From the IMG/VR virus record IMGVR_UViG_3300042314_000343, positions 39,318 to 103,317 of that record: a stretch of DNA of 64,000 nucleotides; one strand, 5' to 3'. How positions within the stretch are numbered: position 1 is the stretch's first letter; each line of letters opens with the position of its first letter. The notes under the pieces were generated by a model. The model did no database searches, was not told where the DNA came from, and saw nothing but the letters and a program-made list of their open reading frames with translations. The position numbers were made by a program, and so were the translations under genes. Source of the stretch: a virus. Below are positions 1-7,333 of this stretch, piece by piece.

Positions 1-328
1 GAAATAATCCGTAACAGTTGCTAGATCTGTTCAAAGACATTGGTCTATTTGTAGATTCATAGAATGCAATGGCTTTAGCCATCTTTAATCCATTACCAGA
101 AAACCCAGCTTGCCTGAGAATACCGTCAAGTTCTTCATCAGACAGCTGGGTAGTTCTGTCGTAACTAGCTTTTACTATTTCATATGAGCCACGAACAAAT
201 TCAATCTCGTAGCTAGGCACAGACAGAGTCTGTAATCCAGAGATGTCAGTCTGACCTAAACCAGACATATTTGTGGTACCAAGACTAGCAAGTAGACTTA
301 TGGTGCTAATAACTGCATATGTTTTCAT
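1..328 (-). CDS. Lysozyme/transglycosylase-like protein, C-terminus cut by window edge
   Basis: The first 109 residues are visible, reading leftward from an ATG at 328. A short hydrophobic N-terminus (about residues 4-17) suggests export. Residues 86-109 contain an A-I-A-F-Y-E-S stretch followed by N-C-Y-G-L-F. This matches the catalytic-Glu region and following GLFQ motif of lysozyme-like and SLT transglycosylase domains; Glu91 would be the catalytic acid. It lies 2 bp after the NlpC/P60 gene, so the two form one minus-strand operon. The likely role is cleavage of the glycan strands of peptidoglycan, either as endolysin or as virion-associated lysin. The domain call rests on about 25 residues because the rest is outside the window. 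Confidence 0.6.
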   Translation of the reverse strand, partial: MKTYAVISTISLLASLGTTNMSGLGQTDISGLQTLSVPSYEIEFVRGSYEIVKASYDRTTQLSDEELDGILRQAGFSGNGLKMAKAIAFYESTNRPMSLNRSSNCYGLF

Positions 329-330
329 AA

Positions 331-948
331 TTAATTTTCTATTACTCTAATAAAGGAAATCTCGCTTTGAGAAAACCATCCATCTGTTAATTCAATTTTT
401 TCTGTTTTTGTTCCTGGTTTCTTGGAGTGGATTACCTGGTTGTTACCAGCGTAAATTCCAACATGGTAATATTTTTTAGAATTCAAATGCTTGAATCCAA
501 CAATATCTCCAACCTGTGGGGTCTGTACATAGTAGCCAGCGTTCTTTGCTTGCTTGCTAGCTGAATGATCTAGCTCAATATCAATTCCTTCATAGAACCA
601 TCTGGTCAACCCAGAGCAGTCCCACCCAGAAGGAGAGGATCCGCTAAATACGTACCAGGTCTTTCCAACATATTTTTCTAGCTCAACAAGCCTATCTTTA
701 AGAGCTTGCCTATTGGCAACTCTTTCCTTTTCAGCCTTTTGTTGTTCAGCTATATTTTTCAAAGCTTCGGCAGCTTGCTGCTCCAGCATTGTTTGTTCCT
801 TGTGAGTCTCAATGATCTGAGACATGGCGTTTACTTCGTAAACTGGCTTATATTTATTTGTACTTAATGATTTATGGTCATCAGCCACGGTAGCTGCAGA
901 ACAGCCAAGTAAAACTACTACCGCTCCTAGTATTACAATCTTTTTCAA
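331..948 (-). CDS. NlpC/P60 cell-wall peptidase, lipoprotein
   Basis: A 205-residue protein starting at TTG (946-948) with an AGGAGG ribosome site 6 bases upstream. The N-terminus is a lipoprotein signal: a hydrophobic stretch ending in lipobox LLGC, with Cys16 as lipidation site. Residues about 45-90 are charged and Glu/Gln/Lys-rich, probably a coiled coil. Residues about 90-205 form an NlpC/P60 domain with the catalytic cysteine in W-D-C-S-G (Cys111) and histidine in H-V-G-I-Y (His162); His174 may be the third residue. The family cleaves peptide cross-bridges of peptidoglycan. A lipid anchor is unusual for a phage lysin and suggests action from outside the membrane. It is first in the minus-strand operon with the lysozyme-like gene, giving complementary peptide and glycan cleavage. 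Confidence 0.88.
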   Translation of the reverse strand: MKKIVILGAVVVLLGCSAATVADDHKSLSTNKYKPVYEVNAMSQIIETHKEQTMLEQQAAEALKNIAEQQKAEKERVANRQALKDRLVELEKYVGKTWYVFSGSSPSGWDCSGLTRWFYEGIDIELDHSASKQAKNAGYYVQTPQVGDIVGFKHLNSKKYYHVGIYAGNNQVIHSKKPGTKTEKIELTDGWFSQSEISFIRVIEN

Positions 949-960
949 GTTGCACCTCCT

Positions 961-989
961 AAAGCAAAAAGCACCTTTTTTAAGGGTGC
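961..989 (-). terminator. Leader hairpin with U-tract, possible attenuator of the lysis operon
   Basis: On the minus strand the leader reads GCACCC, a 7-base A-rich loop, GGTGC, then TTTTTGCTTT. This is a 5-6 bp stem followed by a U-run, just upstream of the AGGAGG site of the NlpC/P60 gene and downstream of the minus-strand promoter at 1007-1015. It looks like a weak intrinsic terminator inside the 5' leader. Attenuation is inference; the stem is short. Confidence 0.4.
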
Positions 990-1006
990 CTAGATTTGGT
1001 CTTAAT

Positions 1007-1015
1007 ATTATAGCA
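1007..1015 (-). promoter_or_regulatory. Extended -10 promoter for the lysis genes
   Basis: The minus strand reads TGCTATAAT. An ATGACA box (5 of 6 matches to TTGACA) lies 17 bases upstream of the hexamer. It drives the NlpC/P60 and lysozyme-like genes with a leader of roughly 50 bases. It is the mirror image of the plus-strand promoter at 1035-1043. Confidence 0.7.
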
Positions 1016-1034
1016 TCGTTTGCCTAGATTGTCA

Positions 1035-1043
1035 TGCTATAAT
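1035..1043 (+). promoter_or_regulatory. Extended -10 promoter, leaderless start at 1050
   Basis: TGCTATAAT followed by 6 bases and then the ATG at 1050, with no Shine-Dalgarno sequence. The predicted transcript start falls on or next to the start codon. No good -35 is visible, which is normal for TGN-extended promoters. Together with 1007-1016 it forms a perfect 10-bp inverted repeat (ATTATAGCAT / ATGCTATAAT) separated by 17 bases. Confidence 0.7.
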
Positions 1044-1049
1044 TAAAAC

Positions 1050-1565
1050 ATGGCACAAGGAAGATCAGACGGGCTGGACCTGCCCTACCCACTAGCAGAA
1101 GATTACGTCAACGTTCACGGAGACATTCGTCAGCTAGTAGAAAAGCTTGAGGTTGTACTACCTCCGCTTGGACTTTCGTATTTTCAGCTTCAGGTTACCA
1201 ATAACAGTGGTGCAGCCATAGCAGCAGGAGATCCTCTGGTTGCATCAGGTTTTACCACAAAGACAAACGTTAGAGAGGCTATTGCTGCTGACGTGCTACC
1301 AATTTTGGGTCTAGCTAAAGAAGCAATTCCAAACGGAACTGATGGCGTAGCTGTTGTTGCTGGAGTTCTAAATGGGGTAAACACTTCTGGATTTGCAGCT
1401 GGAGATATTCTATATGTTGGAGTATCTGGAGGACTTACCAATGTCAGACCTTCCGCAGGTGGAGGTGCCGTAGGGCTTGTTGCACACGCAGCAACAGATG
1501 GTGTAGTTATCGTTGAGCCAAAGGGCAATGGAACTTGGGGAGCACTCAAGGCTGGACTAGCCTAA
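1050..1565 (+). CDS. Putative virion structural protein
   Basis: 171 residues, rich in Gly, Ala and Val, with predicted beta character and no charged core or signal. The pattern G-D-I-L-Y-V-G followed by G-G-L-T-N and V-G-L-V-A-H (residues about 118-145) resembles beta-rich domains at the ends of phage head- or tail-decoration proteins. It is the first plus-strand gene of the fibre block, followed 18 bp later by an LtfC-like gene with its own promoter. The start is fixed by the promoter 6 bases upstream (leaderless). No named family is recognised; the structural role is inferred from composition and position. Confidence 0.55.
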   Translation: MAQGRSDGLDLPYPLAEDYVNVHGDIRQLVEKLEVVLPPLGLSYFQLQVTNNSGAAIAAGDPLVASGFTTKTNVREAIAADVLPILGLAKEAIPNGTDGVAVVAGVLNGVNTSGFAAGDILYVGVSGGLTNVRPSAGGGAVGLVAHAATDGVVIVEPKGNGTWGALKAGLA

Positions 1566-1568
1566 AGG

Positions 1569-1577
1569 TGGTATAAT
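1569..1577 (+). promoter_or_regulatory. Extended -10 promoter, leaderless start at 1584
   Basis: TGGTATAAT with 6 bases to the ATG at 1584 and no Shine-Dalgarno sequence. It lies immediately after the stop codon of the preceding gene. Confidence 0.65.
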
Positions 1578-1583
1578 AATAAA

Positions 1584-1973
1584 ATGGCCAGATCAAAATC
1601 TTATGAAGTCGGAAGTATTCCACCGCAGGTGGCGTGGACAGTAGTCCGTGGAGACACTGCCTCATTCAAGGTTTACGTTACAAATGATGCAAAGCAAGCA
1701 CTAGAGCTAGAAGACTGGACAATCGCAATGAAGATAAAGCGTCCAAACCTAGCTAAGAATTCTGGAATTATTACTGACGACGCCACTCTAATTTCTACCC
1801 TCACACCTGCCGCAGATGAGGACGACCTTCCTGGAGAGTTTACCGTATCTCTAACAGCTAACGAGTCTTTAAATCTGCAAACTGGAGACATATTTGATAT
1901 TCAGCTATCTCAGCCAGGAACTGTTTGGACAGTTGCCCAGGGAAGAATGGTTATCATTGAAGATGTGACATAA
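1584..1973 (+). CDS. LtfC-like beta-sandwich tail protein
   Basis: 129 residues. The pattern V-R-G-D-T-A-S-F-K-V-Y-V followed by L-E-L-E-D-W-T-I-A-M-K-I-K and a C-terminal D-I-Q-L (about residue 109) and V-A-Q-G-R-M-V-I is typical of the LtfC/Gp6-type beta-sandwich domain. Such proteins occur near tail-fibre genes in actinobacteriophages and are thought to be small structural connectors of the tail tip. The next gene overlaps its stop (TAATG), so the two are translationally coupled. Assignment is by remembered family pattern only. Confidence 0.6.
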   Translation: MARSKSYEVGSIPPQVAWTVVRGDTASFKVYVTNDAKQALELEDWTIAMKIKRPNLAKNSGIITDDATLISTLTPAADEDDLPGEFTVSLTANESLNLQTGDIFDIQLSQPGTVWTVAQGRMVIIEDVT

Positions 1974-2197
1974 TGGCAAAAGCAGTCATAGTAGCTGATA
2001 CAAAGCGACACACAAGAAAGATCACACCATCAAACTTTTTTAACTCAAAAATAAAGTTTAAGTCTGGAAATGCAAAGATAGACGAAGTTCTTCCATTCAG
2101 GGTTAAGTTTATAAACGTTGATATCGCTCAATACACAAGCACTACCCCAGCAGGTATTGGAATTGCAATCATTGGAGTTAGTAACTACATCTTGTAA
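1973..2197 (+). CDS. Small uncharacterised structural-region protein
   Basis: 74 residues, basic N-terminal half (K-R-H-T-R-K) and a Gly/Ile-rich end (G-I-G-I-A-I-I-G). The start overlaps the stop of the LtfC-like gene, so it is probably co-translated and may act with it. The C-terminal hydrophobic run is too short to call a membrane segment. No family is recognised. Confidence 0.6.
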   Translation: MAKAVIVADTKRHTRKITPSNFFNSKIKFKSGNAKIDEVLPFRVKFINVDIAQYTSTTPAGIGIAIIGVSNYIL

Positions 2198-2204
2198 AGA
2201 TAAA

Positions 2205-2213
2205 TGTTATAAT
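2205..2213 (+). promoter_or_regulatory. Extended -10 promoter, leaderless start at 2221
   Basis: TGTTATAAT with 7 bases to the ATG at 2221. No Shine-Dalgarno sequence is present in the intervening bases. Confidence 0.65.
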
Positions 2214-2220
2214 GTAATTT

Positions 2221-2544
2221 ATGGCTATTTTAACTATTCAGCAGTTGCTAAACAAATTTGGCCCTGGAGAGATTCCAAGATCTGACGACTACCAGGACCT
2301 AATTCAAACGCTCTCGGATGATAGAAATGCCGTCCACTTTTCTGACACACAGCCAGCAGACCCTTTGGCTACCCCAATATGGTTTAATACTTCTTCGCTC
2401 ACACTTTCCGTATATGACTCAGAGTGGAAGTCTGTTGGTGTACTTCTAGATATTTCCTCAGCTGCAAATGGAGATGTTCTGGTATATTCATCTAGTAATG
2501 ATGCCTGGGAAAACCAGTCCGTACTAGATGGAGGCACCCCATAA
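2221..2544 (+). CDS. Small virion/fibre-associated protein ending in LDGGTP
   Basis: 107 residues. The middle contains P-I-W-F-N-T-S-S-L-T-L-S-V-Y, a pattern common in phage fibre proteins (a 'flat' beta module around W-F-N/D-T). The protein ends in V-L-D-G-G-T-P, the same terminal motif as the protein ending at 5290 and an internal site in the large tail protein at about 15595. The N-terminal 45 residues resemble those of the next gene (R-S-D-D-Y-Q-D-L-I versus P-S-Q-S-D-Y-E-D-L-I). The role is unknown, probably a fibre or fibre-assembly component. Confidence 0.6.
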   Translation: MAILTIQQLLNKFGPGEIPRSDDYQDLIQTLSDDRNAVHFSDTQPADPLATPIWFNTSSLTLSVYDSEWKSVGVLLDISSAANGDVLVYSSSNDAWENQSVLDGGTP

Positions 2545-2560
2545 TCATAAAAAAAACCAG

Positions 2561-2566
2561 TATACT
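2561..2566 (+). promoter_or_regulatory. -10 box, leaderless start at 2573
   Basis: TATACT with 6 bases to the ATG at 2573 and no ribosome site. There is no TGN extension here, so this is the weakest of the leaderless promoters. It nevertheless selects the ATG at 2573 over an in-frame ATG at 2528. Confidence 0.5.
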
Positions 2567-2572
2567 TGTTAC

Positions 2573-3019
2573 ATGTCCAGATCCCAAATCACATATGTTA
2601 AGTCTCGCTTTGAAAGCGGAGACAGGCCATCACAATCAGACTACGAAGACCTGATTGATACCTCTACCGCTCAGGCTACAGACCTGGGCACCTTTGGAAA
2701 TAACGAAAACACCATCACAGGCATTGAGAACGTCACACACATTGATGAGTTTGATGCGACGGTATGGAGAATGGTAAAGTATGTAATCTCACTGTCAAAG
2801 ACGACCCAGGGAGACAACTACTTTTATGCAACAGAGTTGACCGTACTAATTGATGGAGAAGATGTCTCTGTTAGCGAGTACGGCACAATTGACAACGATG
2901 GGAATATGGGAACCATTAGCGTCTCTAGGACTGGAGATACGGTTAAACTTACCGTTACCCCAGATTCAGTCATTAAGCCAGTTACCGTACGTTTTGCACG
3001 TATGGGACTTAAGGCATAA
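2573..3019 (+). CDS. Putative fibre/structural protein
   Basis: 148 residues from the ATG at 2573. I chose it because a TATACT box lies 6 bases upstream and the upstream in-frame ATG at 2528 would overlap the previous gene and add a low-quality N-terminus. Residues 1-30 (Y-V-K-S-R-F-E-S-G, S-Q-S-D-Y-E-D-L-I) are similar to the previous gene. The C-terminal 90 residues are beta-rich, with D-N-D-G-N-M-G-T-I-S-V and V-R-F-A-R-M. They resemble the C-terminus of the next, 607-residue fibre (T-N-G-D-L-G-S-Y-S), suggesting a shared tip module. Function is inferred from similarity within the window. Confidence 0.6.
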   Translation: MSRSQITYVKSRFESGDRPSQSDYEDLIDTSTAQATDLGTFGNNENTITGIENVTHIDEFDATVWRMVKYVISLSKTTQGDNYFYATELTVLIDGEDVSVSEYGTIDNDGNMGTISVSRTGDTVKLTVTPDSVIKPVTVRFARMGLKA

Positions 3020-3039
3020 CTAAAACAGGAGATAATAAA

Positions 3040-4863
3040 ATGGCAACAGTCGTAAAAGACTTTAAGATTAAGAGCGGACTGGTTGTTGAGGGTACCACAG
3101 GAACCATCAACACCTACGACATTCTTACAAAGAAGCAAGCAGACCAGGATTACATCATTGGTCTTATCGGTGGCACAGCCACTTCAGAAAACACAGCAGA
3201 CACCGTTGTAAAGCGTGATGAGGATGGCAGCTTTGCTGCTGAAGTCATTACAGCAGAAGGCGGATTTGTTGGTAACCTAACAGGTGACGTAACAGGTGAT
3301 GTATCTGGTAATGCAGGTACCGCAACTGCACTAGAAACAGCTCGCACCATTGAGCTAACTGGTGACGTAACTGGCTCTGTATCATTTGATGGTACATCAA
3401 ACGTTCAGATCTCTGCAACCATTGATGGTGACTTTGCAACTGACTCAGAGGTAGCAACTGCTAAGCAGGAAGCTATTGATGCAGCTGCTCTAGATGCAAC
3501 TTCAAAGGCAGACGCCGCTGAAGAAGCCGCTAACGACTACACAGATGGTCGTGAAACAGCTATCACTACAGCTTACCAGTCTTACGCAGACCAGGCAGAG
3601 CTAGACGCTGTTGCAACTGCAGAGTCTTACACAGACGCTCGTGAGACTGCTATCACAACCGCTTACGAAGCATACGCTGACCAGGCAGAGGTAGACGCTA
3701 AGGCCTACACAGACGCTCGTGAAACAGCAATCACAACTGCCTACCAGTCTTACGCAGACCAGGCAGAAGTAGATGCTAAGGCATACGCAGACCAGAAGGT
3801 TGCAGACCTAGTAGATGGTGCACCAGCACTTCTAGACACTCTAAACGAGTTGGCAGCAGCACTTGAGGACAACCCAGATGTTATTGCTGACCTAAGAGAC
3901 ATTGCTGATGGAAAGCAGGACACCCTAACCGCAGGTGCAAACATTGACATTACAGGAGACACAATTTCTGTAACTGGTCTAGACACCAACGACGTTGCTG
4001 AAGGAACTAACCTTTACTTCACAGACGCTCGTGCAGTTACTGCAAACACTGGTCTATGGGACACCATTGGTGCCGCATCAGACGCACAGGAAGCAGCAGA
4101 GGACTTCGCTACCGCAGCAGACACAACCCTTTACGGAACTGTTACTGGCGACATCGCAACTGCAAAGTCGGAAGCTGGAACAATTGCTCAGGGCTATGCT
4201 AACACTGCAGAGCAGAACGCAAAGGACTACGCTGACGGAATCGTTGAAGAGCTTGACGGCATCGTTAACGACCTAACCACAGACGACATTGCAGAGGGTA
4301 CAAACCTTTACTTCACTGACGGCCGTGCCAAGACATCTGCAGCAGAGCTTCTAACTGGTGCAACCCTAACCAACATTACCATCACTGGTAACGGTTCTGG
4401 TCTAACAATTACCGCAGAAAACGGTGTAGCTGACTCTACCACTGACGACCTTGAAGAAGGAGAGGACAACCTTTACTTCCTAGACTCACGTGCAGTAACA
4501 GCTCTTGAAGCAGTAGTTCCAAACTTTACAGCTGTAGAGTTTAACTCTGTTGCAAAGCAGGTAGCTGCAGAGGCATCAGTCGCAACAGCAAGCACAAGCA
4601 ATGCACTAACATGGGCAAAGGCTGAGTACCGCTCTGCTGAGTTCCTAGTCAAGATCAAGCAGGGTAACCACACAGAGGTTTCCAAGCTAGTTCTAACAAT
4701 GGACGTATCTGACAACATTGCTATCACCGAATACGCAATGGTTGGAACTAACGGAGACCTAGGATCCTACTCTGCTACCGTATCTGGTGACAACGTAGCC
4801 CTAACCGTAACCACCCTAAACAATAACTCTGATGTTATGGTTGTAGGAACACTGCTTAAGTAA
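3040..4863 (+). CDS. Tail fibre with coiled-coil repeats
   Basis: 607 residues preceded by an AGGAG site. Near residues 80-130 is the repeat G-D-V-T-G-D-V-S-G-N-A-G-T-A-T-A-L, common in phage fibres. Residues about 167-250 contain tandem 26-residue repeats (Y-T-D-A-R-E-T-A-I-T-T-A-Y) expected to form a trimeric coiled coil. Three copies of the N-L-Y-F-T-D-x-R-A fibre module follow at about 325, 425 and 478. The C-terminal 100 residues form a beta-rich tip with similarity to the tip of the preceding 148-residue protein. It is probably a long, thin host-contacting fibre. Arg codons are mostly CGT and Leu mostly CTA, unlike the AGA-rich neighbouring minor genes, suggesting strong expression. Confidence 0.8.
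   Translation: MATVVKDFKIKSGLVVEGTTGTINTYDILTKKQADQDYIIGLIGGTATSENTADTVVKRDEDGSFAAEVITAEGGFVGNLTGDVTGDVSGNAGTATALETARTIELTGDVTGSVSFDGTSNVQISATIDGDFATDSEVATAKQEAIDAAALDATSKADAAEEAANDYTDGRETAITTAYQSYADQAELDAVATAESYTDARETAITTAYEAYADQAEVDAKAYTDARETAITTAYQSYADQAEVDAKAYADQKVADLVDGAPALLDTLNELAAALEDNPDVIADLRDIADGKQDTLTAGANIDITGDTISVTGLDTNDVAEGTNLYFTDARAVTANTGLWDTIGAASDAQEAAEDFATAADTTLYGTVTGDIATAKSEAGTIAQGYANTAEQNAKDYADGIVEELDGIVNDLTTDDIAEGTNLYFTDGRAKTSAAELLTGATLTNITITGNGSGLTITAENGVADSTTDDLEEGEDNLYFLDSRAVTALEAVVPNFTAVEFNSVAKQVAAEASVATASTSNALTWAKAEYRSAEFLVKIKQGNHTEVSKLVLTMDVSDNIAITEYAMVGTNGDLGSYSATVSGDNVALTVTTLNNNSDVMVVGTLLK
3538..3783 (+). repeat. Tandem repeat in tail-fibre gene
   Basis: Three in-frame units begin with Tyr-Thr-Asp at 3538, 3628 and 3706. 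The last two are exactly 78 bp (26 residues) and the first is 90 bp. They encode alanine-rich helical repeats with Tyr-Ala-Asp-Gln. A partial fourth unit starts at 3784. The repeats probably set shaft length and could expand or contract by recombination. Confidence 0.85.
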
Positions 4864-4903
4864 GCAAAACAAAACAAGTTAATCTGAAAGGAGGAGTATT
4901 TAA

Positions 4904-5290
4904 ATGAGCACAATGGACAAGGACTTCAAAGTCAAAAACGGAATCCAGGTAACTGGAGGTGGAACCTTTGGAGCACCAGTCGTAGTTGCTACACCAACGG
5001 AAGACAATCACGCAGTAACAAGGGCATACCTTGACGATGCGATTGCTACCCCAGTTGGAGATACTCCTCCTTCAGATCCAACAAATGGAGACTTTTGGTT
5101 TGACACTGAAACCGAAAGACTGAAGGTATATTTCAACACAGAGTGGATCAGCCTTGCAACAAGAGGAGATCAGATTCCTGATCACATCCACGACACAACC
5201 ATTGACGGCGATGGAAGAATTACAGAGATTTTCTGGGACGGCCAGTTCCCAGAATTGGCAATGCAGATTCTGGATGGCGGAACCCCGTAA
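4904..5290 (+). CDS. Small fibre/structural protein ending in LDGGTP
   Basis: 128 residues with a strong AAGGAGGAG site. The N-terminus (D-K-D-F-K-V-K-N-G-I-Q-V-T-G-G) parallels the start of the 607-residue fibre (V-K-D-F-K-I-K-S-G-L-V-V-E-G). The two therefore probably share the same virion attachment domain. The middle has the module G-D-F-W-F-D-T-E-T-E-R-L-K-V-Y. The protein ends I-L-D-G-G-T-P. It may be a short fibre or an adaptor. The function is not established. Confidence 0.6.
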   Translation: MSTMDKDFKVKNGIQVTGGGTFGAPVVVATPTEDNHAVTRAYLDDAIATPVGDTPPSDPTNGDFWFDTETERLKVYFNTEWISLATRGDQIPDHIHDTTIDGDGRITEIFWDGQFPELAMQILDGGTP

Positions 5291-5318
5291 TCTTTAACCC
5301 TGTTTGCAAAAAAATAAC

Positions 5319-5327
5319 TGGTATAAT
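5319..5327 (+). promoter_or_regulatory. Extended -10 promoter upstream of the collagen-like fibre gene
   Basis: TGGTATAAT followed by a leader of about 32 bases carrying an AGGAG ribosome site before the ATG at 5366. It is one of the conventional (leadered) members of the promoter family in this window. Confidence 0.65.
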
Positions 5328-5365
5328 TAAGTAATTGGTAGCACCCCAATAGGAGAATTTTAAAT

Positions 5366-7330
5366 ATGGCAACTAGAATGCAGCAACGCAGAGGAACTGC
5401 GTCACAGTGGACAACAGCTAACACAATTTTGGCAGCTGGAGAAATCGGTTTTGAGACCGACACCAACCAGTTTAAGATTGGTGATGGAACCACTGCTTGG
5501 TCATCTTTGCCATACTTCAAGAACCTTGAAGACCTAGGTGCTAACCTAGATGACTACGTTCTAGTAGAGCTATTGGGAGAGCCAGAAGGTGTTGCTACTC
5601 TAGATGCAACAGGAAAGCTTACAGACTCTCAGATTCCAGATACAATTCATGGACCTACTGGCCCTACAGGTCCTACAGGACCAATCGGACCTACTGGTGC
5701 AGATGGAGAAATGGGTCCAGAGGGACCACAGGGTGAGACTGGAGACGACGGTGCTGTCGGACCAACAGGCCCAACTGGACCGCAGGGTACAGATATTCAC
5801 TTCGCAGGATCAGTTGCTGACGTAGCAAGCCTGCCATCAAGCGGTAACGAAGTAAACGATGCGTACATTGTTGACGCTGACGGAAACCTATACGTATGGA
5901 ACGGAACTTCCTGGACTGACGCTGGTCAGATTGTTGGACCGCAGGGAGATACTGGTCCTACTGGACCAACGGGGCCAGAGGGTCCACTAGGTGGAGTATT
6001 TTATGTAAGTGCAACACAGCCTACAACTACGGTTGACGGTTCTGTTTGGTTCCAGGAAGGAACTGGACTATCTTATGTTTATGTTGCAGATGAAACTTCT
6101 TGGGAATTGCTAAACATGTTTGGACCTACTGGTCCACAGGGACAGGTTGGGCCAACTGGACCTCAAGGTGCTACTGGAGATACTGGACCAACAGGGCCAG
6201 TCGGAAATGTGGGTCCTACAGGGCCAATCGGTGCTACAGGACCACAAGGTGACCAGGGACTTCAGGGTGCTCAGGGTGACCAGGGTGACCTAGGACCAAC
6301 AGGTCCACAGGGAGAAATGGGGCCAACAGGACCTCAAGGATCTCTAGGACCAACAGGTCCACAGGGTCCTACAGGACCAATCGGACCAACTGGACCAACT
6401 GGTGCTGACTCTACCGTAGCAGGACCAACAGGTCCTACAGGTGCAACTGGTCCACAGGGTGTTGCTGGTGAAGACTCTACTGTTCCAGGTCCTACAGGAC
6501 CAACTGGACCTACAGGACCACAGGGATCGTTCGGTGGTGCAACATTTGACTACACCTATGACTCTGAAACAAGCCACCCAGAAACGCTGCCTGATGGAGT
6601 TCTAAGGCTGAACAACGCAGACTTGACACTTGCCACGGCACTCTACATTGACTTCCTAGATGATGCATCAGTAAACGTCTACAACTTCTTGCAGACAATT
6701 GATGACTCAACATCTGCAGTTAAGGGGTCATTTAAGCTTTACAAGAAATCCGCCCCAGATGACTTTGTGTTCTTTAACATAGTCGGAGAGCACACTCATG
6801 TCACAGACCACTTTGACGTACCAGTTGCGTATGTTACTGGATCTGTTTCAAGCTTCTCAGACAACGAAGATGTGTTGATCACATTTGCAAGAACTGGTGA
6901 CATTGGTGACACTGGACCTACAGGTCCAACAGGACCAGCAGGAGCTACGGGACCAACAGGTCCACAGGGAAATGCAGGACCAACAGGTCCAACTGGACCA
7001 GCAGGTGCTGACTCCCCAACAGTAGTCTCAATTGTTTCTGCAACTGACAACTATAGCGTAACAGCAGCAGACAAGAACAAGATGGTTAAGATCACCTCTT
7101 CTTCTGCTAAGACAGTTACCTTCCCAACTATATCTACCGAACCAACTCTTGAGGTAGGCATGACCTTTACAATTGCTCAGATGGGAACTGGAAGACTAAC
7201 AATGACTCCAGCATCATCAGCAGTTGTATACACCACACCAGGAAACAAGACTAGAGCTCAGTACTCAACTGTATCTGCACTCTACCTTGGTTCTAACGAA
7301 TGGCTAGTCTCAGGAGATTTGGCGGTATAA
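5366..7330 (+). CDS. Collagen-like tail fibre
   Basis: 654 residues. The N-terminal 50 residues ([27 protein letters not shown]) match the virion-attachment domain found at the start of many phage fibres. Gly-X-Y collagen stretches follow at about residues 97-140, 190-208, 250-390 and 515-550, dominated by G-P-T and G-P-Q. They are interrupted by small beta modules ([13 protein letters not shown] at about 170; [10 protein letters not shown] at about 230) and a globular block at 392-510. The C-terminus is a beta-rich tip. Trimeric collagen shafts are known in phage fibres. It is followed closely by the Cys-rich gene and, 3 kb on, by glycosyltransferases. Confidence 0.85.
   Translation: MATRMQQRRGTASQWTTANTILAAGEIGFETDTNQFKIGDGTTAWSSLPYFKNLEDLGANLDDYVLVELLGEPEGVATLDATGKLTDSQIPDTIHGPTGPTGPTGPIGPTGADGEMGPEGPQGETGDDGAVGPTGPTGPQGTDIHFAGSVADVASLPSSGNEVNDAYIVDADGNLYVWNGTSWTDAGQIVGPQGDTGPTGPTGPEGPLGGVFYVSATQPTTTVDGSVWFQEGTGLSYVYVADETSWELLNMFGPTGPQGQVGPTGPQGATGDTGPTGPVGNVGPTGPIGATGPQGDQGLQGAQGDQGDLGPTGPQGEMGPTGPQGSLGPTGPQGPTGPIGPTGPTGADSTVAGPTGPTGATGPQGVAGEDSTVPGPTGPTGPTGPQGSFGGATFDYTYDSETSHPETLPDGVLRLNNADLTLATALYIDFLDDASVNVYNFLQTIDDSTSAVKGSFKLYKKSAPDDFVFFNIVGEHTHVTDHFDVPVAYVTGSVSSFSDNEDVLITFARTGDIGDTGPTGPTGPAGATGPTGPQGNAGPTGPTGPAGADSPTVVSIVSATDNYSVTAADKNKMVKITSSSAKTVTFPTISTEPTLEVGMTFTIAQMGTGRLTMTPASSAVVYTTPGNKTRAQYSTVSALYLGSNEWLVSGDLAV
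5656..7014 (+). repeat. Interrupted Gly-X-Y collagen-coding repeat
   Basis: Degenerate 9-base units encoding Gly-Pro-Thr, Gly-Pro-Gln and related triplets occur at about 5656-5790, 5935-5990, 6121-6535 and 6910-7014. Silent changes between units keep the DNA from being a perfect repeat. Third positions vary freely, as expected when protein rather than DNA is selected. Confidence 0.85.
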
Positions 7331-7333
7331 CAT

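Noticed and set aside
1-948. Lysogeny or integration genes
   Set aside because: No integrase, excisionase or repressor is recognisable in the window. The HTH proteins are MerR-like or tiny and lie in replication or packaging modules. The unseen part of the genome could still contain such genes.
3538-3783. CRISPR-like spacing of repeats
   Set aside because: The 78-bp units are in-frame, have no unique spacers and encode a coiled-coil fibre shaft.
3995-4276. Plus-strand 93-codon open frame inside the tail-fibre gene
   Set aside because: It is a shifted reading of the repetitive fibre DNA with Leu/Gln/Thr composition and no ribosome site.
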